From the NCBI GenBank assembly GCA_910591455.2, contig OU342808.1:7711404-7775403 (forward strand): DNA of 64,000 nt, in the 5' to 3' direction. The notes below the pieces were generated by a model. It searched no databases and was not told the origin of the DNA. It saw only the letters and a program-made list of their open reading frames with translations. The stretch is from Pholis gunnellus. Lineage: Eukaryota > Chordata > Actinopteri > Perciformes > Pholidae. The number at the start of each line of letters is the position of its first letter. Positions within the stretch are counted from its first letter, which is position 1. Positions 1 to 11,249 of the stretch are shown in pieces. Position numbers and translations under genes: made by a program.

Positions 1-2860
1 CTCTCGCTCTTTTCCCCGTTGCCTCTGGCCTCGTCACCTCGGAGCATGCGGCATGAGGAATGACTTTGGTTCACTTTTGGCGGCGGTTGAAAGATGCAAG
101 GAAAGAGCAAAAGGCCAGCTATCACCAGGGGGGGAGAGTCCCCCTCGGCTGCCTGAATCCAAGCCCTCTTCTTTCACTGCTCCTTCCAGCCTCCTCATCC
201 CCTCCTATTGTGTGCTCGCTGTAGTAGCATCTGGTTAATGGGCCTCTTCAGTGGATAGTCTCTTCCATCTTCGTACGTGCTCACATTTTGTGTGGGCACA
301 CAAACACACATAGCCCGCAGTGCACATAGTTTGCATATGCGCTGGTAGTTTTGCATCTTTTTATCATATTTCTTCCCCTCTTTCTGTCTTGGTAGAATAG
401 TTCGGTGCTTTGTAACCGGTTGAATGTGGGAAGGACATATTGTGAAGGACACTCAGTAATTCCAAGTGTTTCTGTTTGAAACATGTCATTTCATATGGGT
501 TTGTTCTGTACTGCATGTGTGCGCTATTGTAGGAGTTTTTTTTGGACAGTGCAGCAGTTGTTATTACCTATTGGAGGGGGTCATATAAATATTCTCTCCC
601 TCTCGTCGTGTTTGGTTTAACAATGTCCTTTTTTATGATTCCATACCCTGAAACCAAACAAGGAGCGTTAATGAATCCCAGCAGTGATTTCTGTACACCG
701 ACTAGAGGAAATGTATTCTGGCTGCAGACTGTCTAATTAACTGGATGGAGACGTGGGTAGAAGATGCTACAAAGGGTCAAGAGAGTAACATTGCGTGTGT
801 TTTTGTCAATGTGTGTCCTCTCTCTTGGACACCGGTTTATATAAACTCCTGGACCTAAACTCTGACGGGTTTGCACAGTGTAAGCCACAATCTCGGCAAA
901 TCAAAGACAAGGCCAGCAGCCTTCTTTTTTTTTTGAGAGAAAGCTGGCAGAATTAGCTCGCTAGGAATGCTCAGCGCTGCACACAACATTACAGGGCATT
1001 CTGTTTAACCCACCCCGTCCTCCTAACAAATAAGCAGGGATCAAAGGATTAGAGCACCATTATTAAAGCCAGCTGGAGACCTGAAGCCGACTACAGGCAT
1101 GCTAACATGATGCTATTAATGTTACATGTCCACATGATGGCATACAAGTCTATGCAAGGCTCGGCTTCTTGTTGTCACCCCATGTCTAGATTTGTGGACA
1201 TTTCGGATCTCAATGGATTGTTTACTGATGTTGTAGTGGACCGCTGCAAACATCTTAAACACAGTTGTCAAAAGAGGGAACTTGAAACTACACAAATTAT
1301 TTTAACAAATTGCTTGCTAATCTGCAATATTGCATTTGGCGTTGTGGTTTGTGGTGATACTGCCATATGTCTGCTTCTCAGCACTGGTTCCCTGGCTATG
1401 AGAAAACCCCAGATGACACCTGAGTTGTAAGAAATAACAAACAAAACCTCTTCTAGCAGTTTGATTGACTCACCCTGCAGTATTCTTTTACAGCTGAGCC
1501 ATTACAGCTCCTAAATGACGGATAAGAAATCAATATCCTACCATGATATCATCTAGTGTATTTAGCCAGCGTAAACTTTGCTTTTTGCTCCCCATCGCTA
1601 CAGACACATGGTTTTATGTCCTCATGTCTGGAATGTGCTGTTGAGTCTTTCATTGAAAGGCAATGGAAATGTGTTTTCCAGATAGCATTACAATTGCAAT
1701 AAAGCTTGGCTTGGGCTGTGATTGAAACAATGCTGCGCCTAAGCTGCACTGAGCCCACCTGTTTGTTCTTCCGTAATTGGATTCTGCTTCATTCCATTTG
1801 CCTTAATGCTGATGCATAATGCAGTGTACTGAGGGGACCAGCCATTACTAGCTAGGGGACAAGGCTTGGAGGAGTAACCCGACCTCGCCTCCCCCGCCCA
1901 TCCTCCCCCCCCCTCCCGTCTCTGGGACATCTTTTCAGGGCCTCTGTCCTTCAAAGCAGCCACTTGCTCAGGCTGGATGGATTGATGGCTGAGGCTGGCT
2001 GGCCTGATGGGGACCAGAATAGCAGGTGTTGATGTTACAGCCTACAAGAACAATAAGCTGGCCCTCAGCAGCATGCTAATCCAAAATAAACAGGAGCTGG
2101 CGCGGACGGTTTGGCGGAGGGATCCTCATCAAACGCACGAGTATGAAGAACTGCTACCAAGAACGGAATGTAGAGCCAAAGCGTAATCTTTCCTTTGTAG
2201 TCAAGAATGTACAGCAACACACCTCAGTCATCTGCAGCACGCCAACGCAATGGCCACATCCATGCTCAGTTGAGCTTATTCAGTTGAATTTACTCACACT
2301 AGCATCATTGTCATATACTGTATTTATAAATAGAATAAACTGCTTAAGGAAGACGTAGAAATATCGAATTCCAGTGTACCACAGCAATTGTGATATCTGT
2401 CCCATTGTGCACCTTATGTCCATGATTCTCCTCGTGTAGGAGGTGGATAGTAGGGTGTCACGGCCAAATCTGTAAACATCACAACAGCTTCACTAACTGT
2501 CATCATGACAGAGACTCCCACTTGCGTTTTTGCCATTTTCATCAGGGACATACTTCTCTCATGATCAGCTGCCTTTGCTAAGTGGCTGGTGTCGATGGCT
2601 GTGACTCAGCTCCGCCCACAACAATGATGAAGATAAGACATCTGGAGACGTGCGTGCATGTGTGTGCGTGCTTGACCATATACAGTATGTGCACACATTG
2701 AATATGGGAGCATTAAGCATAGCGTTGGAAAAGAAACGTGGAGCAATAAGAAGAGTGACATAAATTGTGTGGGTACTGGTATATAACTGAGTGGGTGAGC
2801 GACTGTGGTCAAGGTTCATTAGCGTGTCATCGGCTGCCTCCACACCAAAATAATAAGGCC

Positions 2861-2896
2861 TCTCTCTTTCTTTCTTTCTTTCTCTCTCTCTCTCTT
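2861..2896. repeat. CTTT/CT simple repeat
   Basis: Pyrimidine microsatellite made of CT, then CTTT, then CT units, inside the efna5 intron. Confidence 0.9.
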
Positions 2897-4259
2897 CCCT
2901 CCACTGTCTTCCCCCTCTGCATCCGCTGAATATGAACTGAGCTGTGAAAAGAGGGCGTCTGATCTCAAGTCACCTCTCGCGCACACTGACACATGACTAA
3001 GAAGCAGCTGATGAAGCTAACGACATTAAAATGGTAACTGCGAGGTTGAGAGGGATAGAGAGGGAGCTTGATGAGCTGCAGAGAAGGCTTCAGCGAAATG
3101 AAAGTGATTGAAAGAGTATGCAGTATGCATTTGATGAAAAACTGGCATCTTGATCTCAGGGAGAGTGCGAGAAAAAGGAAAATATTTCCATTTCTTCTGA
3201 CCCTTTTCCATAGTTATTCGTCAATAACTCTCTTAATGAACATATCTCCTGGCTATGGAGACAGATCACTGCTTTATCAACTGCCCCCACTTGAAATAGA
3301 AGCTGGGACATCGATTGCAGCGATGTGTACGGACATTTTTGAATGATTACAATTCTGCAGACCGGGAGAAATCAGAGAATTGTAAATACTGTTACTTAAA
3401 AGGACACGGAGCAACGCTCCCCGACAGATATCAAATTCTGTATCCTCTGTGCGTATGTGCACACATCGGTCGGGGTGTGTGCCGTCGGTTGAGCTTTGAT
3501 GAATGGATACGGCCGCGCTGACAGACGAGAAGAGAGGGTGACACAGCTGGGAGGGAGGGAAGGGAAGGGAGGGGTTAGGTAAAGGTTCACTAGAGAGGAG
3601 TTGACAGATCCCAAATGCTCGGCTTCATTGCATCAGCTGTGGAATGATTCACAGAAGACTTAAAATGACGCCAGATAGACATCTTAAAGAACAGTATGGT
3701 CTCACAGGCCCTGAGGATAGTAGAAATGAAAACTAGTTTGCTTTAAGTAGCATTAATATATCACAATAGTGTGAAAAGCTAAATATCCTTTGTTCGATAT
3801 GAGGTTCTGACACAAGACAACAGCGTATATCTTTAAACTATTGTACTTTCCCCTGCCGTGATGGATGCTTGCATTACGCTCCCACCGTGCTCCAACTGAC
3901 ATGTGTTTGACCCCTATCCTCGTGTACAGGAGAAAGCACCTGGTGCCGCACCACAACACCATTAGTGGTCAACCACACACACACACACAGTCTCGCACAC
4001 GCTCTCCACATGAGATATTTTTAGGGGATGTGATACAACCACTATGATAGCTAACGCTCAGAGATTCACACCCCATGGGCTTGACAGGAAGGGATCCATT
4101 TCCTGACAGCAACCGCAAACCATCCGCACACGCAGCACATACATCCTCGGTGTGTGAACTTTGTGTCCCTCTGAGACCGTTGAGGTTTTCAGAGAGTAAA
4201 ATGCACGAATGTATACATATGAAGTATTAGCACAACATGAAATCTTCCAGTTTGGAGTG

Positions 4260-4289
4260 TTTTTTTTTTTTTTTTATATTTTTTTTTTT
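4260..4289. repeat. T-rich tract
   Basis: Two runs of T separated by ATA, about 400 bp upstream of the 66-bp exon. It may be simple low-complexity sequence or the tail of an old retroposon on the - strand. No element body is recognisable. Confidence 0.7.
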
Positions 4290-4688
4290 AGAGGATGCAA
4301 ATTCCTTGATCCTTAATAAGCTGCTGCCAGTTGTGGAATCTAAAACGCTACAATTAAACTGAGCGAAGCACTCCACTTTCCCCAGAGACATTTCCCAAGC
4401 ACATCTGTAAATACTTTCTGGCTATAATTTCACAAGAACCATGACTAACCCTACAAAATCCACTTAAGAGTCAACATTAACATCTGAAAGTTTATTTTTT
4501 TCTGAATAAACTACCTCAGTTTAAACTGGCTCTACGCGGAAGATTTACTCATTATTAAAAATGTATTGATGCAGACCTATTATATGAAGGGAAAATAGAG
4601 TCTGGAACTTGTTAAGTGCATGTAAGCCACTACATGTAGTATTATATTAGCACCCTCTTTACTTTTGTCTTGTGATTTCTTTTTTCAG

Positions 4689-4754
4689 CCTCCACCATTG
4701 CTGAGAACGGGAGGAAAACGTGCCTGAAGCTCAAAGTTTTCGTCCGACCATCAA
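4689..4754 (+). CDS. efna5: ephrin-A5, 66-bp coding exon (end of receptor-binding domain)
   Basis: Internal exon of ephrin-A5, a GPI-anchored ligand of EphA receptors used in repulsive axon guidance and topographic mapping. It is bounded by a T-rich tract ending in CAG at 4688 and a GTAAGT donor at 4755. It starts 2 nt into a codon and ends with 1 nt of the next. The 21 full codons read S-T-I-A-E-N-G-R-K-T-C-L-K-L-K-V-F-V-R-P-S. The segment K-T-C-L-K-L-K-V-F-V-R-P is the final beta strand of the ephrin fold with one of its conserved disulfide cysteines, and matches ephrin-A5 better than other A ephrins. The 66-bp length agrees with the known third exon of vertebrate EFNA5. The reading joins in frame to the exon at 5143. 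The a and b teleost paralogs cannot be separated from this alone. Confidence 0.95.
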
Positions 4755-5142
4755 GTAAGTGTTTGCACAGCACAAGGCTTTGTAATAGAGCTTGTTGAAG
4801 TACACATTTGGATTGGAAATCAAAACAGTTTATGTCTACATCTCTGGTTACCTCACTTCCTCCTCGATTACCTTTTGCTCGCTGTCCAACATACCCCTTT
4901 CATTCATCACAAAAAAGTGCTTGACTTGCTAAGAACTATTTTTCTGAAAACATGAAACGGATGACAGATGATCACATCAAATGAAATCCAGGTCACTTCA
5001 TACTTCATCTGAATGTTGCCATGAGCTTTGTTGCTTGGGATGTTTGATTTCAGGGCTGAGAGGGTGGTGGGCTTCAAATGTCACTAACATATTTGGCATA
5101 AACCTCTAATGATCTCTCATTCTCCTTTATTTTCTTTTATAG
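4755..5142 (+). other. efna5: efna5 intron (388 bp)
   Basis: Intron with a GTAAGT donor and a TTTTCTTTTATAG acceptor. It is far shorter than introns of the mammalian gene, as expected in a compact fish genome. No other feature seen. Confidence 0.9.
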
Positions 5143-5223
5143 CCAGCTGTGTGAAAACTATAGGCGTACATGACCGCGTTTTTGATGTAAACGACAAAGT
5201 AGACAATACATTAGAACCACGAG
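5143..5223 (+). CDS. efna5: ephrin-A5, 81-bp alternatively used linker exon
   Basis: Exon of 81 bp (27 codons) between a TTATAG acceptor and a GTTAGT donor. With the leftover A of the previous exon it reads T-S-C-V-K-T-I-G-V-H-D-R-V-F-D-V-N-D-K-V-D-N-T-L-E-P-R. The core K-T-I-G-V-H-D-R-V-F-D-V-N-D-K-V is a signature of ephrin-A5. It encodes the linker between the globular receptor-binding domain and the membrane anchor. Entry and exit phases are equal, so skipping the exon keeps the frame. In mammals a short EFNA5 isoform lacks exactly this 27-residue segment. The donor G|GTTAGT departs slightly from the optimum, which would suit optional use, but that is inference. Confidence 0.95.
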
Positions 5224-5465
5224 GTTAGTATGGCTTCTTGCTTATTTGATTCTCTTCAGTGTGACCGCCCTACATCTGTACATGTGTCTCCTGTCTCTGT
5301 GCCTGTTTCCTTTGATGCTGTTTGTCTGGAAGCTGGTCTGTCCTTCCACATCTCTGCCTGATGCTTCTCTTCCTCTGATTCTTCTCCAGGTGTTGTGTCA
5401 TGCCACTGTTGCTTGCATATTAAAGTGATGGACTGTATTGCATGTTAATGTATATTTTCATTACA

Positions 5466-5503
<38 letters not shown>

Positions 5504-6736
5504 CACATTCATGGATGTGTCGGTTTACAGTACATGTGATGGTCTCACAGATGTGCATGTTTTGCATTCACACACTGTATTTCAAACCTTTTCATTTCCA
5601 GCTGCATGTTGTGCTCCATAACATCAGTCAGATTTTTTTTTTACTAGAATTATTCTGTACTAATACATCAGTCACCTGAGTGCTAATTAAATCATATATA
5701 AAAAATGCCATATGTAAGTGGCAATTTTGAATTTTCTGTTTCACTCCTCACTGAGTTGCTCTGTAGCGCAGCATTGATTATATTCTGTGCAGCATTCATA
5801 CGTCTGCATACACGAGTCCAACCCAGTCGCTGTACTCAAACACTCCACATCACCCACATGCCGATGTCTCATTCCCATCGGCAGCTCACTCTAAGATCTG
5901 GAACAAAACAAATCAACATCTTAAATATAGGCCCTTTAAAGAAGATGTTTATAGATGTTATTAATTTGGAAAGTTCGCTCTATTACACTTTGAAATTGTT
6001 CACTGTGAAGATCAGAGTTTGTCATAAACTGACATTTAATTGGGACACAAACACACACACACACAAGGCCAGATCCTAGGACATTTGCGGTGCCCATCTG
6101 CCTCTCCTCCTGCCTGATTTTCTATCTGCCTATTTGCCTGCCTTGCTATCCTGCCTGCATCTTTGATGGCTGCCTCTCACCTTGCATGATTCCTCTGGCT
6201 CACTCCCCTATTACGCTCTCCAAAGGAGAGAAATTAAAACATTCATCCGTCATCTACTGTTGCCATGTCCCTCCACGCCCTACCACACACACACACACAA
6301 ACACACACTTTTATAGTTATGTAACGGCCCGGTCCTCTGTTCTGTTAGCTGTCCTTTGCTGTGCATGGTTCAGCTACTTTCCCATGATGCCACTGCCACA
6401 CAAGAGGCACTTCACCTGGGAGTTGAATTAAAAATGTTCCGGAAAACATTCAAAGCATGACATAGCAACCCAAGTTCATATGGCAACTCAGACTTCACCT
6501 TTCCAACTCTATGAACTCAATGAACATGAGCCCAAACATCTCAGTAATGCACGGATGTCTCCACTATTGCTTTTCATTGTGAAATATAGCTCACGGCTTT
6601 GTACGCCACAATAGAACCTTAAATATATGATTCTAAATGAATTGCACAATCGTGTCTTTTGTCCGTGATGCACTGTTGCAAAAGAGCAGTTTGTACCAGC
6701 AATAACAATTCCTTGTTTCTTTTTCTTATCCTTCAG
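5224..6736 (+). other. efna5: efna5 last intron
   Basis: Intron of 1,513 bp from GTTAGT to a long pyrimidine tract ending in TTCAG. It contains an AT microsatellite at 5471-5501 and short CA runs near 6051-6066 and 6283-6307. The open frames inside (for example 5705-6079 and 6090-6431) have no recognisable protein content. Confidence 0.9.
5471..5501. repeat. (AT)n microsatellite
   Basis: Uninterrupted AT dinucleotide run in the last efna5 intron. Confidence 0.95.
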
Positions 6737-6861
6737 ACGATACCAGCCACGAACCGGCTGAGCCTTCCCGAAGTGACGAAACGAATGCTGCGCCGCACCT
6801 GCAGACAAGTCCACTACTGGCTTTGTTGCTGGTCTGCCTATCAGCACTCTTCACTTCATAG
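6737..6861 (+). CDS. efna5: ephrin-A5, last coding exon with GPI-anchor signal
   Basis: Final coding exon, entered in phase 1 after a CCTTCAG acceptor and ending at TAG 6859-6861. It reads (D)-D-T-S-H-E-P-A-E-P-S-R-S-D-E-T-N-A-A-P-H, then Q-T-S-P-L-L-A-L-L-L-V-C-L-S-A-L-F-T-S. The D-D-T-x-H-E-x-A-E-P-S-R block is typical of ephrin-A5. The C-terminus is a short hydrophilic spacer followed by about 15 hydrophobic residues with no cytoplasmic tail. This is the layout of a GPI-attachment signal, with the cleavage site probably among the small residues around N-A-A (inferred). The hydrophobic tail diverges from mammals, as is usual for a cleaved signal. A longer open frame at 6659-6946 overlaps in a different frame and is not the protein. 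Confidence 0.95.
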
Positions 6862-7363
6862 CGCCCCCCTCTGTCCCGGAGGGCATTTACACCTAGCGTG
6901 GCCTGAAGCTGCCCGAGGCTGCAGGGAAGTGGCGGGATTTGCGTGAAGCGTGTTTGCTTGATTGGGCATCACAGCAGGCTTCTCAAGGAACCCTCTATTT
7001 TTTTCAGAAATATATTTAAGTGGTCTTTCTCCGTCTGTGAGTGAAAAAAGTTGATGTTGGAAGTGGGAGAGATAGTTCCCCCTCTTAAACGTTCAACTAA
7101 GATGCCAAATCCCGTTTTTTGACACTTAGTGATTCTTATTTTCCGGTGACTTTTGACATCCCTTTACATCATGTTTTATGTCATTGCAGCACTGATGTTT
7201 TCCCACATATGCATACACTAATATTCAGCAAATACACAGACACGTGCTTAGAGAGTAGAACACACTACATTACACTACACTAACAGTCAATAGCAGTAGG
7301 GTTTTTACAGTGGTATACAGTAGCAGCAGTAGAAAAGTGAAGATGCTAGGTCTTAGAAAGAAC

Positions 7364-7371
7364 TGTACATA
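7364..7371 (+). promoter_or_regulatory. Pumilio-type element
   Basis: TGTACATA on the transcript strand, matching UGUANAUA, the core bound by Pumilio proteins that repress or destabilise mRNA. Confidence 0.4.
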
Positions 7372-7768
7372 CACAAATAAAAAGTTGTCCTGAGACCTCT
7401 CAAGAAGCCTTTCTGAAATGATATTGATCAAGTTATGATTGGTTAAAGGAAGCAGATTTTTACGCCTCCATTTCACGGGGAACTGAAGTGCAAAGCTGAA
7501 AGATGAAGATGTAAGAAAAGCAAATATTGGTTTTAAGCAGGTCAGACTGCAAACCACAGCACTGAGAAATATGTACATGGCATGCACCTTAGCCCGCTGA
7601 TCTTCAGACTGTCCTGGTTTTAAAGATAGCGCCCAATTTTCTCTTGAATACAAAGTGTGTGTTTCGGTGAATAAGTTGCTGATAGCTTGAGCGAGTGAGT
7701 GTAAAACCTGTGGAACCACAAGGCATCTATTTCTTGCCCTCCTGTGTAAAGAGCACACCAGTCAGCTC

Positions 7769-7774
7769 AATAAA
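7769..7774 (+). terminator. Possible proximal poly(A) signal
   Basis: AATAAA about 900 bp after the efna5 stop codon. If used it would give a short-UTR mRNA lacking three of the four Pumilio-type sites. No strong GU-rich element follows directly, so use is uncertain. Confidence 0.35.
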
Positions 7775-9672
7775 ACACCTCTCAAACACATTTGCTTCAC
7801 CGTGACTCACAAAACAGCTAAATTGAAACTTTCTCACCAGACACTTTGCAGACTGCTGTTACGATCGAGGATCAATATCTTTTGAAAGTTGATCACACAA
7901 TTTCACGGCAACAGTCACAGTCATTCTGTGCAATGTTTACTGAGCAGGGCTGCAATTGTCGCCCCGTTCCATTGGACTATTAGTCGATATTAAAACTCCC
8001 ATAAACATTTGCATTCACAGCTTTCTTTTGAGTGATATTGATTGTTTAAGTGATTGTTTAAAAAAAATGATTCGCAGATAAATTGGAGACATACATTTTT
8101 CTTAACTTTGAAGTTGTTTTACTTTGTTGCCGATTGTGTCTCCAAAACAATGTCCGAAATCCACTTAAATTAGAACAATAACAGATGTCATGGGAAAGTG
8201 TTTGACACTTTAATTCACAGAACCATACTTGTTGTCACGTCTTTGTCACTCAAACCACAGCTTAGTTAGCTGGTTCTCACATTCAGTTTATTGCAGTAGT
8301 TAGTGCAGCGTTTACAGGAATGATGCATAGCTTCAATTAGTTGAAAACACACAGTGTGAATGGAGCAACTATCCATTTAATTCAAGGCAATGCACAGCTC
8401 TATTTAGTCTGGCCAGGTTTATGTTACCACTTCCATGAAAAAGGAATTCACTGTTTTTTAATGATATTCAGCATCCTTCAGACCCCACAGATGCACATGG
8501 TGAGTTCGCATTAACGAAGGCTATTATGTCTCTTTTCAAACGAAAGGGACTCGTTTCTGCTTGCCTTCAAAGAAATATGGATGGATAGAGAAATTAACTC
8601 CCTCAATTTTGGAGACAGGTTTTTGCATGAGAAATATGCACCAGCTGATTCGGAATGACGGATGGAAAGAGAGAGATAGAGCAAGAAAAGGAGCACAAGA
8701 GCAATTGCATGTCCACCGTCAGCTCCTAGTGTTACAGGTTTAAGTGACTCTTTAATGAGGTTCAAAATGACAGGCATGTGGACCCCATGTTGTGGCAAGG
8801 GGAGTTATTCGTGGTATTAAAAATAGATGGCGGAAGGCTTGGGGGGTCTCGGGAGGGGGGGGGTGTAGATTTCCTTCATGGGGGGGTTTTAAAGCACCAA
8901 TGACCTTGCGGTTTGAGAGAATTGGTTAGTGAAGGAGACGGATCAAATTAAAGTGAGGGACGCACAAAGAGATGGAAAGACATGGGAGGTAGCCGAAGAT
9001 AGTGTGACTAGAGTGCCTAACAAAACAAAACAACTAAAAATCCATGCAACACTACTGAAAGAAGCCACCCGATTCAATGACACACTTATTGTTCAGTATC
9101 ATTCTGTCACTGTTGTTTTTGCTTTCTTTTCATTTTTTGTGGCTGCCTTTTTTCTTTTTGTTTCTTCCCAGAAAGACTGCCTTTGCCTTTTGCCATTTGT
9201 TTTTTTGCGCTACGGTAACAATGCTATTACAGCAGAATAGCAGCTCAACTATGGGGGGGTAATAGGAGCCGAGGCCATTTAATGAGGTACTAATTTTCTG
9301 GAGAACACCACAGGGAATGAGCACCGCATAAGATTCAAAATCGACGCTTGTCAGCAGATTAACACTAGACTTTTATCAGATACCAGCTTCAATTGTACTC
9401 TCTTATACCAATACTACTATTCGTCATTATTGCTATTATTACCATGGTTTCTTCTGTACACACTTTGACCTGGGAAATGAGGATCAACTTAAAAACTGGA
9501 TACTGTGTATCCTGAGGTAGTCAACCATAGAACAAGTAGTCTTAGGTTAGTATCTGTTTTGTACCTTTCTGGAGGACAAAAGAAAAAAAAAAAACAAGAT
9601 CATTGTTAAAACTGTATAATTATTATTATTGTTATGATGATGATGATTATGACTATTAGGAAAACTTCTTGA

Positions 9673-9680
9673 TGTAAATA
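9673..9680 (+). promoter_or_regulatory. Pumilio-type element
   Basis: TGTAAATA on the transcript strand in the efna5 3' UTR, matching UGUANAUA. Confidence 0.4.
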
Positions 9681-10133
9681 GTGTTTGATATTAAAGTATT
9701 AATTTGGTTCGTATGTCTTTTCTAAAAAAACGAATACAGTATTATCTCTGGGTTTTCCGGAGTGTGTACTGTCCTCAAACAACGCATTGTGTGCTTTGAT
9801 CCTCAATGCCTAAGGAAACTTTGAGCTAATATGAAGGGGGAACCTGTGGGAGCTGTACACAAGTGTACAGAAGGCTGAACATTAGCCAAACGAGTGGCTC
9901 ACCTGTTACATGTTTCAAACCAGTCACCAACTTCACATCTCTTCATAAGGATCCTGCCTTGGAAAGAAACACTTTGGACTTAATGGACGGCTTATTTGTA
10001 CTTTTTTGCCTTCAGCGTTTGAAAGCATGCTGGTCAGCTCAAAGATCTGCCATGAGTGTGGACTGTTTGCTTTTTAATGGAAGGATCTCGCCAGTTTCAT
10101 TATGTGGCATGCGCATGAACTTGATGAAATGTT

Positions 10134-10151
10134 AAAAAAAAAAAAAAAAAA
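10134..10151 (+). repeat. A18 run in 3' UTR
   Basis: Eighteen A residues in a row, followed by more A-rich sequence and a T-rich tract near 10175-10203. It has no retroposon body upstream that I recognise. It could cause internal oligo-dT priming in cDNA libraries and mimic a transcript end. Confidence 0.9.
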
Positions 10152-10270
10152 TCTAAAAAGTTTCAAAAAGAAAGTTTTCTTTTGCTTTTCTTTTCTTTTC
10201 CTTTAAGTCGTGTTAGATTTTTGAATCACTTTCATGTTGTGTGTTTTTGCATCCCCATTTGAGTGATGTC

Positions 10271-10276
10271 ATTAAA
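10271..10276 (+). terminator. Possible variant poly(A) signal
   Basis: ATTAAA, the commonest variant signal, followed by GTG-containing sequence. Weak candidate for an intermediate 3' end. Confidence 0.25.
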
Positions 10277-10299
10277 GCTGTGTAGTGACAGACGACAAA

Positions 10300-10307
10300 T
10301 GTACATA
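10300..10307 (+). promoter_or_regulatory. Pumilio-type element
   Basis: TGTACATA on the transcript strand, matching UGUANAUA, 24 bp after the ATTAAA at 10271. Confidence 0.4.
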
Positions 10308-11159
10308 ACACAAACCATTGTGGTGAAGTTACAGTGGGGGTCGGTCATTTTGTAGTTCAAAAGCAACTTCTTTTTTTTCTCCGAAGAATGACTCTTTCTA
10401 TCCCCATCTACTGAATTCATCCCATGTAGTTGCAGTCTGTCTCCTCTGACTATTCATCGTCTTTCTGCTCTCCTAAGAGGAGGCGTTTTGGGAGTGTACA
10501 CATCAGTGCGTGGACGTTTTTCGGTGTGAAAAAAAAAATGTTTGAGACCTTTGAGTTTATGTGTGTGTGTGCGTGTCTCATTTGCTGTTGCCGCAGTGAA
10601 TGGGAAGCGGCAACCCTCTTTGGCAACGAAGAGTGTTTCCCATGCCTTAGCCCTTCAGCCTCTGCCCTGGCAGCCCCGTCTGTGTACAAGACGCTTTCTG
10701 CCATTGTGCTTTTACACTGAACGGCTGCTGGCGTCGAAGAGACTACAACAGGGCCCTTCACTTTCTCTCCCTTTTTAACAACCCTGAATCACTTGTCCCC
10801 ACCGTAGACGTTGGTCCTGGGCACAGTTCAAGGATTAGTGCACCCCCTCCACCAAATCCTAAACCAGATTGTTAGCGGGGTAAAGCCTATCATCGATCCA
10901 GGTTCTGTGCGTACAGGGCAAAGCCTCTCTTTTCGTCAGCTCCCCTCTTGCCCATAAGCCACTTGTTAATTTTTTTTGTGTGCCTGTCCTGTCCCATTCC
11001 TGTTGTGCTTGTGTAACCTCCGCCACACCACCTGCTGTTCTTCTTCCCTTACCTTTGAAACCCCGCTCCCACTTTGCCATCAGTGGGGAATATTTCCAAC
11101 CTGCTCTTTTACAGTATATAAACAACAACAAAAAAATTTGACAAAAAATGATCTGTATT

Positions 11160-11167
11160 TGTATATA
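11160..11167 (+). promoter_or_regulatory. Pumilio-type element near the mRNA end
   Basis: TGTATATA on the transcript strand, 26 bp before the main poly(A) signal. It matches UGUANAUA. Confidence 0.45.
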
Positions 11168-11192
11168 CACGTGTCTGAACTATGAGTAATAC

Positions 11193-11198
11193 AATAAA
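11193..11198 (+). terminator. efna5: Main poly(A) signal of efna5
   Basis: Canonical AATAAA with a U-rich downstream element at about 11231-11248. Cleavage is expected near 11210-11228. Its distance from the stop fits a long EFNA5 UTR. Confidence 0.7.
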
Positions 11199-11249
11199 AC
11201 AGAAATACATTGCTTTAATCATTGTGCTACTCTTTTTTTCTCTTTTTCG

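Larger units (their letters stand above)
1..4688 (+). other. efna5: efna5 intron, 3' part (upstream of the 66-bp exon)
   Basis: This stretch lies upstream of the first recognised coding exon and ends in a polypyrimidine tract plus CAG at the acceptor. By comparison with the five-exon EFNA5 gene it is the end of the intron that follows the receptor-binding-domain exon. I looked for that roughly 290-bp exon here and did not see it, so it lies upstream of the window. The short open frames inside have no recognisable protein content. The stretch holds a pyrimidine repeat at 2861-2896, a short CA run near 3972-3989 and a T-rich tract at 4260-4289. Confidence 0.8.
6862..11220 (+). other. efna5: efna5 3' untranslated region
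   Basis: This runs from the stop codon to the strongest poly(A) signal, with no further splice-bounded coding sequence. A UTR of about 4.35 kb fits the long UTR of vertebrate EFNA5. It holds four Pumilio-type octamers (7364, 9673, 10300, 11160), an internal AATAAA at 7769, an ATTAAA at 10271 and an A18 run at 10134-10151. The last 100 bases are AT-rich and end in the poly(A) signal. The UTR limit is inferred from the signal, not from transcript data. Confidence 0.75.

Noticed and set aside
6509..6847. 112-codon - frame opposite the last efna5 exon
   Set aside because: Antisense shadow of a real coding exon and its intron; no recognisable protein.
6659..6946. 95-codon + frame overlapping the last efna5 exon
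   Set aside because: The frame differs from the spliced ephrin reading, which matches ephrin-A5 and ends at 6861.
7270..7758. 162-codon open frame on the - strand, the longest in the window
   Set aside because: It lies wholly inside the efna5 3' UTR, has no recognisable domain, is biased to L, F and S as expected from A/T-rich antisense DNA, and has no supporting splice or promoter signals.
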